64,000 nucleotides of DNA, taken from positions 26,815 to 90,814 of the forward strand of contig CAZEDM010000010.1 in NCBI GenBank assembly GCA_964511075.1, in the 5' to 3' direction. Positions 44,541 through 53,096 of the stretch are shown piece by piece; positions within the stretch are counted from its first letter, which is position 1, and each line of letters opens with the position of its first letter. The stretch is from CAZEDM01 sp964511075 (GTDB lineage: Bacteria > Zixibacteria > MSB-5A5 > RBG-16-43-9). Both the position numbers and the translations under genes were made by a program. A model generated the notes under the pieces. The model saw nothing but the letters and a program-made list of their open reading frames with translations, was not told where the DNA came from and did no database searches.

Positions 44541-46115
44541 CTATACCGTGCAGATTAAATTCTTCCCCTGGCCTTTAGCTAAATACAAGGCCTGGTCAAC
44601 CTTTTTAATCAGCTCCTCCGGCTCAACTCCGTTCTCCGGATAGGTAGCCACCCCCAGACTTACGGTCAAGCTGGCCTTTATTTTTTTCTCTTTATCCTGG
44701 AACAGGGTTTTTTCAACCTTGGAACGAATTCTCTCTCCAATGTTTCGCGCATCTTCCTTGGAGGTCTGTGGCAGTATCACCACAAATTCCTCCCCTCCAT
44801 ATCTAACCAGGATATCCACATCTCTTATGCAGCCTTTAATTACTACGGCTAGATCTTTTAGAATCAGATTGCCAAAGAGATGTCCGTAGGTGTCATTATA
44901 CTTTTTAAACCAGTCGATGTCTATCATCAATAAAGAGAGGCTCTGATGATACCTTCTGCCTCTCTTAAGCTCACCCTCCAGCTTTCTCACAAAGTAACGA
45001 TAATTATAGATTCCAGTAAGCTCATCAATGATGGTAAGGTCTTCCATCTTCTGATGCAGTCGGGCATTCTCTAAAGCCATTGCTGCAGAACCAGCCAATA
45101 TGGAGAAGACCTTATGGTCCTGTTCCGAGAAGGCACCTACTTTTTTGGATTCGGCATTCAAGACCCCTATCGTTTTTCCATGGGAGATCATAGGGACTGC
45201 CATCTCAGAATGGGCACCTTCCAAACCAGGTATATAGCGGGAGTCATCCTTTACCTCATAGATCCTTACCCCTTTTCCCTCTTTTAGAACTGAGCCGGTG
45301 ATACCGCTCAAGGGTATGCGGGGAGGGTCGGTGTATTTGAGCTTCTCCCCAAATTCTATTTTCCCTTTTAAAAGAAAAACGTCCTTTTCCTCGTTCAGAA
45401 GTAAAATGGAGAAATGCTGATATCTTAGAACCCTGTGGGCTATCTCCAGGACCTCATCTATAACCTGTTCGAACTTGTAGATCTCACCCAGGGAACGGCT
45501 TGCCTCATATACGGTCTCAATCTGTACCTGGGATTTCTCCAGCTCCGAGGTCCTCTGGTTTAAGGTATCGAATACCTGCATGAGGTTTGTCTGTGAAGCC
45601 TTCAGGAAAGTAGAAAGCTTGCCGATTCCAGCGGCAAATAACCAGATGAAAGATATGCGGATTAAAAGATCGCCCAGAAAAAGCTCATTCAGGTGGAGGG
45701 CGTTGGCTATCAGGTAAAAGAAGCTGGCTAAGAAAGCCAGGAAAAGTCCTGAGCCAAAACCCAGGTGATATGCGCCCAGTGAGATAGAGAGGTAATATAG
45801 CAGATAAAAATCGCTTTTGACCCCGCCGGTGACTAAGATCAGGAGAGTTATGAAAACCAAATCAATGATTGAAGTCAGGCTATAAAACTGGACATTTTTG
45901 GGTTTGAACTTATTGACATAGATGTAGAGACCCACAAGCTGGAGTAGGAAGATGGCAAGCAAAGCCCAGCTGTAAGAGGCATAGGGCAGACTATCCCGGG
46001 CAAAGGCAAGCCAGATGCAAAGCCCCAAAAAAAGCAAGCTTCTGGCAAAAAAGAAAAGGTTATTTGCCCCTAAATAGTTTTCCCAGCTATTTTTTTGCAG
46101 GGGAGAACTGTTCAT
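44541..46115 (-). CDS. Membrane GAF-GGDEF diguanylate cyclase
   Basis: A 524-residue protein: about six membrane helices (residues 20-175), a linker helix, a GAF domain (about 200-350) and a C-terminal GGDEF domain with RYGGEEFVVILP near residue 447. An RxxD inhibitory site (RDVD) lies five residues before GGEEF, so the enzyme should be feedback-inhibited by cyclic di-GMP. It makes cyclic di-GMP in response to a signal sensed by the membrane or GAF part. It heads the operon with nagZ, anmK and the SpoIID gene, an unusual association. Confidence 0.92.
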   Translation of the reverse strand: MNSSPLQKNSWENYLGANNLFFFARSLLFLGLCIWLAFARDSLPYASYSWALLAIFLLQLVGLYIYVNKFKPKNVQFYSLTSIIDLVFITLLILVTGGVKSDFYLLYYLSISLGAYHLGFGSGLFLAFLASFFYLIANALHLNELFLGDLLIRISFIWLFAAGIGKLSTFLKASQTNLMQVFDTLNQRTSELEKSQVQIETVYEASRSLGEIYKFEQVIDEVLEIAHRVLRYQHFSILLLNEEKDVFLLKGKIEFGEKLKYTDPPRIPLSGITGSVLKEGKGVRIYEVKDDSRYIPGLEGAHSEMAVPMISHGKTIGVLNAESKKVGAFSEQDHKVFSILAGSAAMALENARLHQKMEDLTIIDELTGIYNYRYFVRKLEGELKRGRRYHQSLSLLMIDIDWFKKYNDTYGHLFGNLILKDLAVVIKGCIRDVDILVRYGGEEFVVILPQTSKEDARNIGERIRSKVEKTLFQDKEKKIKASLTVSLGVATYPENGVEPEELIKKVDQALYLAKGQGKNLICTV

Positions 46116-46184
46116 CTGAAAATTGTTTTAATTAAACCTTAAGACTTCTACAGCTTATTTTTTTTATCGGCAGAAAGCTGAAAA

Positions 46185-47858
46185 TTAAATATTCGTCCTG
46201 CTAACAGTTTTTTTGAAAAGGAGACTTTTCAAAGCCTCAGCCAAGAGGAGCAAAGTCAAAGCCAGAAGCACTAAAGCACCTAAGGGAACGATCTGAAAAC
46301 TTAAGGAGCCAGAGAAGATTTGTTCTAAGTAAGGTTGAGCCATCAGGATAAGTGACCATATGGTCATGATCAACATAAAAGCCATGGGTATAACTGCATA
46401 AAACCAGGTCTTTCTGGTTTCCTTTAGCCAGACGGTGATTCCCAAAAGGGTTAAGGCTGCTAATAACTGATTGCTCGTTCCGAACAGGGGCCAGAAAATT
46501 CTCCAGGCTGGCAAAAAGTTTCCGGAGGGATCTTTTACTTTAAGCATTACTGAAAAAGCCGGAATCAGAAGGGTAAAAAAGGTGGGCCCAGCCTTGGAGA
46601 ATCTCCCTCTCCAGTTAGTCAGCTCCTGAAATACATATCTTCCCAGCCTGGTACAGACATCCAGGGTGTCGTATATGAAGGTGGCAAAGGCTAAGAGGCC
46701 AAAGCTCATAGCGAGATCTGGATCTATCTTGAAAATAGAGAGGAATCTGCTTATTCCCCCAGCATAGATCTCGTCCGGCTTTCCCTTGAGCAAAGCTCCA
46801 GAGCGGGTGAGCATCATAAGTGTAGCCAGGGCGATGACTGCCACCAGTCCCTCCAGGAGCATCCCTCCGTAGCCGATCAGTTTGGCATCTCTCTCTTTTT
46901 TAAGCTGCTTGGAGGAGGTGCCTGAACTAACCACAGCATGGAAACCGGAGCAGGCACCACAGGCCACGGTTATGAAAAGTATAGGAAAAAGCGGTCCCTG
47001 ATCGCTATTCCAGGTTATAAAAGGAGGGTAGCTTATCTTGAACCCTCCCAGAAGAATTCCAGATATCCCAGCTATTAAAGTCCCGTAGAGGAAAAGCCCT
47101 CCCAAATATCCTCTTGGCTGAAGCAGGAGCCATAAGGGAATGATGGAGGCTATGAAACAGTAGAACAGGAGAACTAAGTCCCAGAGCTTGAGTGGCTCCA
47201 ATCCTAAAATGGGGGTGAGACTAATCGGTATTTTCTGCCCGTACCAGATGGCAAGCACTACCAGGGGCAGGAAAATCATCGTGGAAAGCCATAAAGGGGA
47301 CCTGAGCTTGTAAAGCGAGATACCCATAAATAAGGCCAAGGCAAGATAGATGAAAGAGGAGGAGGCAACCCCTGCCCCGTAGGTTTTCTGGATAAAAGCA
47401 TTGGCGGTAATATCAGTAAACGCAACTATGACATAGACCAAGGAAAACCAGATGAACAGAAGGAAAAGAAGGTAAGCTCTTCTGCTCATGTGCTCTTTAA
47501 CCACCTGGGCAATAGACCTGGCTTTGTGTCTGACAGAGGCAACCAGGGAGGTTAAATCGTGCACTCCGCCTACGAGTATCGAGCCAACTAATATCCAGAT
47601 CAAAGCAGGCAGCCAGCCGAACAGAAGCCCGGCTAAAATGGGTCCCACGATGGGACCTGCAGCAGAGATGGCAGAGAAATGCTGCCCCAAGAGGATTGCC
47701 CTGCGGGTAGGTATATAATCCACCCCGTCATACATGGTCAGTGAGGGGACCGGGTTTTTATCGTCTAATTTTAGCCTTTTTTCTAAAAATCTGCCGTAGA
47801 GCAAATAACCACCCAATAAAATCAGTCCTGAAAGCAATGCAATGAAAAGAAGACTCAT
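46185..47858 (-). CDS. cstA: Carbon starvation protein CstA (peptide/pyruvate transporter)
   Basis: A 557-residue polytopic protein with about 15 helices. Family motifs: GYLLYGRFLEKRL at the N-terminus, VDYIPTRRAILLGQHFSAISAAGPIVGPILAG near residue 48, VSSGTSSKQL near 315, and WPLFGTSNQLLAALTLLG near 455. CstA-type proteins take up peptides or pyruvate during carbon limitation. It lies 3 bases after the Cys-rich membrane protein gene and is the end of that two-gene operon. Confidence 0.93.
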   Translation of the reverse strand: MSLLFIALLSGLILLGGYLLYGRFLEKRLKLDDKNPVPSLTMYDGVDYIPTRRAILLGQHFSAISAAGPIVGPILAGLLFGWLPALIWILVGSILVGGVHDLTSLVASVRHKARSIAQVVKEHMSRRAYLLFLLFIWFSLVYVIVAFTDITANAFIQKTYGAGVASSSFIYLALALFMGISLYKLRSPLWLSTMIFLPLVVLAIWYGQKIPISLTPILGLEPLKLWDLVLLFYCFIASIIPLWLLLQPRGYLGGLFLYGTLIAGISGILLGGFKISYPPFITWNSDQGPLFPILFITVACGACSGFHAVVSSGTSSKQLKKERDAKLIGYGGMLLEGLVAVIALATLMMLTRSGALLKGKPDEIYAGGISRFLSIFKIDPDLAMSFGLLAFATFIYDTLDVCTRLGRYVFQELTNWRGRFSKAGPTFFTLLIPAFSVMLKVKDPSGNFLPAWRIFWPLFGTSNQLLAALTLLGITVWLKETRKTWFYAVIPMAFMLIMTIWSLILMAQPYLEQIFSGSLSFQIVPLGALVLLALTLLLLAEALKSLLFKKTVSRTNI

Positions 47859-47861
47859 CTT

Positions 47862-48485
47862 TCAATTCCTTTTAGGGTTGAAGGGAACACCCGGGCAGAT
47901 ATTTTTCTGTGAACAGAACCGGCAGCCTGAATTTTTTAAATATACCTTTTCCAAGATCAACACCAAAATGTATATACAGAAAAACAATAGCCAGAAGAGG
48001 TTCCTGAATCTTATAAGTTGCAGCAATGAGCCTAAAAGGGGGAGAACCCAAACGGGATAGATAAACAACATATAATCGTAGCCTGAGGTGAAATTATCTG
48101 CCTCACTTTTGGGAAAAAGATACCCGGCAATTTTACCCCAGCCAACATTACAATATTTTCTATAATAGAAACAATAGACACAGCGGGACAGGGGAAGCAC
48201 CAGACTTATAGTCAGAAGGCTATAGAAGATATAGACATAGGAGAGCTCAGCCTTTATCTGATAAAAGACGTATATGCCCGAGCCAAAGATAAGTCCAAGC
48301 AGGATCAATCTTCCCAAGACCAGAGCCTTAGGATAATCTGAAAAACAGGGTTCTGATTTGATCTTCTTATCCTCTTCCATCCATCTGACCCCTAAACCCG
48401 AAAAAAAGATTGACCTTAAAAAAACAACTATATATATTAATAAAAAAATTTTTGAAACCAAAGGGATTTTTTCTCGTTTAATCAA
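47862..48485 (-). CDS. Cys-rich polytopic membrane protein paired with cstA
   Basis: A 207-residue protein with about five hydrophobic segments. Cysteines cluster in two places: CVYCFYYRKYC near residue 102 and CRFCSQKNICPGVPF at the C-terminus; both have CxxC-type spacing and could bind metal or an Fe-S cluster or form a redox pair. I do not recognise the family. It precedes cstA by 3 bases, so it may assist or regulate this transporter. Confidence 0.7.
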   Translation of the reverse strand: MIKREKIPLVSKIFLLIYIVVFLRSIFFSGLGVRWMEEDKKIKSEPCFSDYPKALVLGRLILLGLIFGSGIYVFYQIKAELSYVYIFYSLLTISLVLPLSRCVYCFYYRKYCNVGWGKIAGYLFPKSEADNFTSGYDYMLFIYPVWVLPLLGSLLQLIRFRNLFWLLFFCIYILVLILEKVYLKNSGCRFCSQKNICPGVPFNPKRN

Positions 48486-48509
48486 ATTGAGGTCAAAAAG
48501 GAAGGGAGT

Positions 48510-49655
48510 ATGACGAAACCTTTAAAGTTTTCTTCTCTTTTAGCGGTTATTTCTTTTCTACTTCTGCCTCAGATAATCTTGGCTACAGAGTTCAAAGCCG
48601 GGGATAACATAGTTATTCCGGAGTCAACCCTTATTCAGGATGACTATTTCATAAGTGGGGAAAATATCAAATTCTCCGGCATAATAGAGGGAGATTTTAT
48701 CTCAGCCTGTCAAACCTTGACCAGCAAGGGAAAAGTTGAAGGGAATCTGATGGCAGTAGCCCAGCATATAGATATCTCCGGTGAGGTGGGCGGAAGCTTT
48801 CGCGGTGGTGCGCAGGATATCACCCTGGATAGCCAACTCGGAAGAAATTTTCTGGGATTTGCCCAGAGCATAAATCTTAAAGAGAGCTCTGAGATAGGCG
48901 GAGATGTGATAGCTTTTTGTGGAGACCTGAGAGTTTCAGGGAAAGTGGAAAAAGGCCTGAGGGGAAGTTTTGGCGCTGTGGTCATCTCTGGGATAATAAA
49001 TGGAGATGTAAACTTAGAGAAAGCAGACGAGGTAACCATACTGCCGGATGCAAGAATCTACGGAAATTTGAAGTATAAGTCTAAAAAGGAAGCCAAAATA
49101 GAAAAGGGTGCCGTGATAAGCGGAAAGGTTAACTGGACACAGATCCAGCCTAAAAAGGCAAAGAGGGGGTTAACCTGGGCTAAACTTCTCATTGCATTTT
49201 TATTCTTCTGCGCATCATTAGTCACCGGGCTGTTTATGCTTCTCATAGCTAAAAAGGAGGTTAAGGCGGCTAAGGAGGCGGTGTTCAAGGATTTTCTGAA
49301 GAACTTAGGTCTCGGCTTTGTCTTTGTGGTCTGCGTGCCGATTGCGGCGGTTATTTTGCTTTTCACTATGATAGGGATACCCCTATCCATCATCGTAATT
49401 TTCGCCTATATGGTTCTTTTTTACGTTGCCAAGATCTTCGTAGGAATGGCTCTGGGTGAGAAAGTACTACAGCTTTTCAAGACAAACGGTGTGCCCTCTG
49501 CAAGTTGGTCTTTGTTGATCGGGCTTTTTATACTTTATATATTGTTTTTAATCCCTTACCTGAACTGGATGATATATCTTTTAACTCTTTTCGTTGGTTT
49601 CGGCTCAGTCCTTCAAGCCAAGAAATATCTTATCCCTCCCTCACCAACCACCTAA
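48510..49655 (+). CDS. Bactofilin-like beta-helix membrane protein
   Basis: A 381-residue protein with a signal peptide (cleavage near residue 26), a repetitive beta-solenoid (about 30-210) of the polymer-forming cytoskeletal/bactofilin type with recurring G-I-GD, SGKVEG and SGEVGG turns, then a membrane part of four or five helices (about 225-375). The domain order places the solenoid outside the cytoplasm, unlike cytoplasmic bactofilins. Role unknown; a structural envelope protein is possible. AAGGAAGGGAG precedes the ATG, and a strong terminator follows. Confidence 0.82.
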   Translation: MTKPLKFSSLLAVISFLLLPQIILATEFKAGDNIVIPESTLIQDDYFISGENIKFSGIIEGDFISACQTLTSKGKVEGNLMAVAQHIDISGEVGGSFRGGAQDITLDSQLGRNFLGFAQSINLKESSEIGGDVIAFCGDLRVSGKVEKGLRGSFGAVVISGIINGDVNLEKADEVTILPDARIYGNLKYKSKKEAKIEKGAVISGKVNWTQIQPKKAKRGLTWAKLLIAFLFFCASLVTGLFMLLIAKKEVKAAKEAVFKDFLKNLGLGFVFVVCVPIAAVILLFTMIGIPLSIIVIFAYMVLFYVAKIFVGMALGEKVLQLFKTNGVPSASWSLLIGLFILYILFLIPYLNWMIYLLTLFVGFGSVLQAKKYLIPPSPTT

Positions 49656-49665
49656 CTCTTACCTG

Positions 49666-49693
49666 AAAAAAGCCCCCTGCTGGGGGCTTTTTT
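49666..49693 (+). terminator. Rho-independent terminator
   Basis: Perfect 12-bp stem AAAAAAGCCCCC/GGGGGCTTTTTT with TGCT loop, just after the bactofilin-like gene. Confidence 0.95.
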
Positions 49694-49740
49694 GTTGGTA
49701 TTTCGAAGCGTTTGGGTTTGTCCAAAACGTTTTTATTGGT

Positions 49741-49769
49741 GTAGGGACGGAACATTATTCTGTCCCTAC
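49741..49769. repeat. GTAGGGAC-type hairpin
   Basis: GTAGGGAC (49741-49748) pairs with GTCCCTAC (49762-49769). The outer arms match the element at 975-1036, but the two inner hairpins are lost. Confidence 0.65.
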
Positions 49770-49807
49770 AAAAGATGGTATAAGATAGGTGTCCTGCCGT
49801 TACCTCT

Positions 49808-50254
49808 TTAAGACCCTTTTTTCTTCTCCAAAATCTCCTCAGCCAATGATAAAGCCACCCCGGAAAGCATTACCTCCACCCCCAATTTGGTGAAATCTCC
49901 TGAGATGAGCTCCCTCTTGACATTGGCATAAAAGGCGCAGGCAGCTTCTTTTTCTACCACCAGCCCGGAGATTTTTCCGGCGCTTTCTCCTACAAAGGTG
50001 ACCTCGCCCAATTCCTCACTTATCACGTAGCCGGACAGGTTATGCAGCTGAAGATGACAATTAGAGGTATAGACCACTACCAAGGGACCTTTGGATTTTC
50101 CTAAGGTTACCTCCGGGTAAAGCTCTAAGATTACGCTTCTTTTTCCTTTGAGGTTGACTATTTTCAGCCGGTGATGGTCTTTTTCCTGACAGAGGCTTTC
50201 CGGCTTAAGGCAGGCTGCGATTTTTTTGATATCTTTTTCCGAAAATATTCCCAT
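49808..50254 (-). CDS. Conserved hypothetical protein downstream of purQ
   Basis: About 148 residues from ATG 50254; a GTG at 50278 is in frame but has a weaker site. Mixed alpha/beta, cytoplasmic, with GPLVVVYTSNCHLQLHNLSGYV in the middle and a long C-terminal helix EVMLSGVALSLAEEILEKKK. Family not recognised. It is the last gene after purS-purQ-DUF4321 on the same strand. Confidence 0.65.
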   Translation of the reverse strand: MGIFSEKDIKKIAACLKPESLCQEKDHHRLKIVNLKGKRSVILELYPEVTLGKSKGPLVVVYTSNCHLQLHNLSGYVISEELGEVTFVGESAGKISGLVVEKEAACAFYANVKRELISGDFTKLGVEVMLSGVALSLAEEILEKKKGS

Positions 50255-50292
50255 CTGTCTTTCCCTAATACCTACCACCTATAGACTATTCA

Positions 50293-50559
50293 TCATAGAT
50301 ACCACCATCTGAAATAAACCAGAACCGATATCACCATTAAAATAGAGACGAAGTTGATCTTAATCATCAATCCGAAGGCAAGGGATATGGAATAGAATTC
50401 CAGGGAAATGGTTTTAAAACCTACATCAATGCTTCTGGTGAAAAGGGTCTTGATGGCACCCTCCGGTAGGAAGGAGCCGACCAGATTGCCGACCAGACCT
50501 CCCACCACTGCAGCCAGGAGCAGAATGATGACTATGGATGTTATCTCCGGGGTTCTCAA
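50293..50559 (-). CDS. DUF4321-like small membrane protein
   Basis: An 88-residue protein with two hydrophobic segments: VIILLLAAVVGGLVGNLVGSFL near the N-terminus and SLAFGLMIKINFVSILMVISVLVYF at the C-terminus. The G-LVG-L-G...FGLMIKIN pattern fits DUF4321. TTG start overlapping the purQ stop (TTGA). Function unknown; it is common beside purine or division genes in diverse bacteria. Confidence 0.72.
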   Translation of the reverse strand: MRTPEITSIVIILLLAAVVGGLVGNLVGSFLPEGAIKTLFTRSIDVGFKTISLEFYSISLAFGLMIKINFVSILMVISVLVYFRWWYL

Positions 50560-51257
50560 TTCATCTTCCCTCTGACGAAACGAACGATCGATTCAAATAT
50601 ATATCTGCCATCCTCTGAGTCTAAGATTTTCTCCCCGCACCTCTCCGGATGAGGCATCATTCCCAGCACGTTTCTTTTGAGATTGCAGATACCGGCTATA
50701 TCGTCCAGCGCACCATTGGGATTGTAGGAAGGGTCCAAATTCCCTTCAGGATCACAATAGCGAAAAACGATCTGCTTATTATCCTGCAACTCCTCAAGCC
50801 CTTTTGAGGGAATATAATAATTTCCATCGGTATGTGCCACAGGTATTTTCAAGACCTGGTTATCACGGCAGACATTGGTGAAAGGGGTGTTTGTCTCCTC
50901 TGTCCTGACATGAACATATCTACATACAAATCTCAAAGAGATGTTCCTCAACATAGCACCGGGCAGAAGCCCTGCCTCTAAGAGGATTTGAAAACCGTTA
51001 CAGATACCGATAACCAGCCCTCCATTTCTGGCAAACTCAAAAACTTTTTTCATTATGGGGGCAAACCGTGCAATAGCCCCGGTGCGTAAGTAGTCCCCAT
51101 AGGAAAATCCACCCGGCAGAATCAAGCAATCGCAGTTCCGCAGCTCCTCTTCCTGGTGCCAGAGGAACTCCACCTCCTGTTTTATCACCGATTTCACCAT
51201 CTGGTAGGCATCGTAGTCGCAGTTAGAGCCGGGAAAGATGATCACGCCGAATTTCAT
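50556..51257 (-). CDS. purQ: Phosphoribosylformylglycinamidine synthase subunit PurQ
   Basis: A 233-residue class I glutamine amidotransferase that supplies ammonia to PurL in step 4 of purine synthesis. Visible: FPGSNCDYD near the start, GGFSYGDYLRTGAIARF, the nucleophile Cys in GICNGFQIL near residue 88, and the His/Glu pair in MMPHPERC near 206. It overlaps purS by four bases (ATGA). The partner purL is not in this window. Confidence 0.95.
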   Translation of the reverse strand: MKFGVIIFPGSNCDYDAYQMVKSVIKQEVEFLWHQEEELRNCDCLILPGGFSYGDYLRTGAIARFAPIMKKVFEFARNGGLVIGICNGFQILLEAGLLPGAMLRNISLRFVCRYVHVRTEETNTPFTNVCRDNQVLKIPVAHTDGNYYIPSKGLEELQDNKQIVFRYCDPEGNLDPSYNPNGALDDIAGICNLKRNVLGMMPHPERCGEKILDSEDGRYIFESIVRFVRGKMN

Positions 51258-51517
51258 TTCAATATCTCCACCTTGAAGTCCTCAATCACCGGGTTAGCCA
51301 AAAGCTTATCCGAGATCTCATTCAGCAGTTTCTGAGCCTCCTTTTCGTTATCTGCGAGAAAGTTTATCTCAAAGAATTTCCCGCTTCTTATCTCCTCAAC
51401 TCCCTTATAGCCCATATCGTCCAGAGCTCTTTTTATGGTGGTGCCCTGGGGGTCCAAGACGCCCTCCTTTAACCTGACATAAACTACTGCCTTTTTGACT
51501 TTTTCGCTTTTGCTCAT
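51254..51517 (-). CDS. purS: Phosphoribosylformylglycinamidine synthase subunit PurS
   Basis: An 87-residue protein, normal length for PurS, with VYVRLKEGVLDPQGTTIKRALDDMGYKGVEEIRSGKFFEI and a C-terminal NPVIEDFKVE. PurS bridges PurL and PurQ in the three-part form of the enzyme found in most bacteria outside proteobacteria. Directly coupled to purQ. Confidence 0.94.
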   Translation of the reverse strand: MSKSEKVKKAVVYVRLKEGVLDPQGTTIKRALDDMGYKGVEEIRSGKFFEINFLADNEKEAQKLLNEISDKLLANPVIEDFKVEILK

Positions 51518-51541
51518 ATCTACCGTCTCTTTAATAATTTT

Positions 51542-52267
51542 TTATTTATCTGCCAAGTCTTCCTCTTCTGGTTCTACCTGAATCAAACGGTAGATCTCCC
51601 TGCTAACCCCGGAGAGAATGTAGATCATCCCCAGGGGGAAGATAACCAGTCTGGGTTTTATCAAGACCGCGATGAAAGCTCCCAGAATACATATTAGTTT
51701 AATCATATTTTTTCTGGAATTCAAGGAAAATTTTGGCAGGGTGTCATATTCTATTCCGCTGACCATAAGTGCGGAGAAAACTATTATCATGGTGACCAGG
51801 GCTTCGGGATGGGTAAGCTCACCCCAGAGCTGGTAGGAGAAAAGGGTGTAACCGCAAAGGGTGACTGCAGCCATAGGAATCGGCAGTCCGGTGAAATAGA
51901 GCTTATCCTCAAGTCTTGATTCCAAGTTAAAACGGGCTAATCTGAAAGCACCGCAGATTATGAAGAGAAAACCTAAAATCCAGCCCCAGGTGCCCAGCAC
52001 GTAGAGTTTGAAAGAATAGAAAATAACTGCCGGGGCAACTCCAAAGGAGACTAAATCTGCAAAGGAGTCCAGCTCAATGCCGAAACGGGAAGTGCTTCTG
52101 GAAAAGCGGGCAAGCTTACCATCCAGGGCATCGAAAAAGCCGGCTAAGATCACAAGCCAGCAAGCTGAAACTGCCTCTCCCTCAAAGCTCTGCAGGATGG
52201 ATAAAAACCCGCAGAGCATATTGCCTACAGTGAAAACTCCGGGGAAGAAACTTTTGAAATCTCGCAT
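51542..52267 (-). CDS. pssA: CDP-diacylglycerol-serine O-phosphatidyltransferase
   Basis: A 241-residue membrane enzyme that makes phosphatidylserine. The CDP-alcohol phosphotransferase motif D-G-x2-A-R-x8-G-x3-D-x3-D is seen as DGKLARFSRSTSRFGIELD then SFADL near residues 47-70. About seven hydrophobic helices. Its product is the substrate of Psd, encoded directly upstream at 52426-53070; together they give phosphatidylethanolamine. Confidence 0.93.
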   Translation of the reverse strand: MRDFKSFFPGVFTVGNMLCGFLSILQSFEGEAVSACWLVILAGFFDALDGKLARFSRSTSRFGIELDSFADLVSFGVAPAVIFYSFKLYVLGTWGWILGFLFIICGAFRLARFNLESRLEDKLYFTGLPIPMAAVTLCGYTLFSYQLWGELTHPEALVTMIIVFSALMVSGIEYDTLPKFSLNSRKNMIKLICILGAFIAVLIKPRLVIFPLGMIYILSGVSREIYRLIQVEPEEEDLADK

Positions 52268-52284
52268 GTGTAATCTTTTTATAT

Positions 52285-52434
52285 GGAGTGCAAACCTTCA
52301 GGTTTGCGTGAATTTAGACTTTTGTTTCTACACTGTTCGTGCGGGAATGGGAATTCCCGCACGCAATTCACTCCTAAGGTTCGGGAAATCCAATTCCCGA
52401 ACCAATCCTGAAAGACCTTGAGGCTTTACGCTCC
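52285..52434. repeat. GGAGTG-ended palindromic element overlapping the psd stop
   Basis: The left end (52285-52302, GGAGTGCAAACCTTCAGG) resembles the reverse complement of the right end (52416-52434, GGAGCGTAAAGCCTCAAGG). Inside are three hairpins: GCAAACC/GGTTTGC (52290-52307), GTGCGGGAA/TTCCCGCAC (about 52340), and GGTTCGGGA/TCCCGAACC (about 52378-52403). The right end runs into psd, whose last codons GGA GCG TAA are part of the repeat. Confidence 0.75.
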
Positions 52435-53070
52435 ATAGGTTCCGATAATACTCTCACCTGCTTTGACCTTCTGGTTCAACTTCACCGTGATTTTAACCTT
52501 CTCCGGCAGGAAAAGCTCCACCCTTGAGCCGAATTTTATCATCCCGAATCTTTCTCCTGCTTTGATCTTATCTCCCTCTTTTATCCGGCAGACAATCCTG
52601 CGGGCAAGAAAACCGGAGATCTGTCTTAAAACCAGTTTCACATCCTCATTTTCTAAGCCCAGCTCGTTGCGCTCGTTTTCCAGAGAAGCTTCTTCTTTAT
52701 AGCTGAGGTTGAATTTACCCGGAGTATATTTCGTGTATCTGACAACCCCGCTTATGGGGTTTCTGTTTATATGCACATCCAGCAAAGACAGGAAAATCGA
52801 GACCTTGGTGCCAGAGGAATTTAAAAATTTATTTTCGGAGAAAGGGTAAAGCTCCACTATTTTACCATCCGCAGGGGAAAGGATGAAATTATCACCTATA
52901 ACAATTTTCCTCTCCGGGTCCCGAAAAGAGAAAAGAAAGAAAAGAGTAAGGAGGGAAAAAATGATCGTTAAGCCTGAGAGGATTTCGCTCTGGGTGAGAA
53001 CGGAAAATAAAAAAAGAATAATAGTCAAAATCAAACTGGTGAAGATAATTCCTAAACCTTCTTTGGACAT
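52426..53070 (-). CDS. psd: Phosphatidylserine decarboxylase proenzyme, short type
   Basis: A 214-residue enzyme that decarboxylates phosphatidylserine to phosphatidylethanolamine. Motifs: LSPADGKIVEL near residue 63, LSLLDVHINRNPISG near 94 (catalytic His), and FGSRVELFLP near 180, where self-cleavage at Gly-Ser makes the pyruvoyl group. The length and GSRV motif fit the short, archaeal-like type. Two N-terminal membrane helices. The last two codons and the stop come from the intergenic repeat. Confidence 0.92.
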   Translation of the reverse strand: MSKEGLGIIFTSLILTIILFLFSVLTQSEILSGLTIIFSLLTLFFLFSFRDPERKIVIGDNFILSPADGKIVELYPFSENKFLNSSGTKVSIFLSLLDVHINRNPISGVVRYTKYTPGKFNLSYKEEASLENERNELGLENEDVKLVLRQISGFLARRIVCRIKEGDKIKAGERFGMIKFGSRVELFLPEKVKITVKLNQKVKAGESIIGTYGA

Positions 53071-53096
53071 GTCATTTCCTTATAATCACTAGAGAA

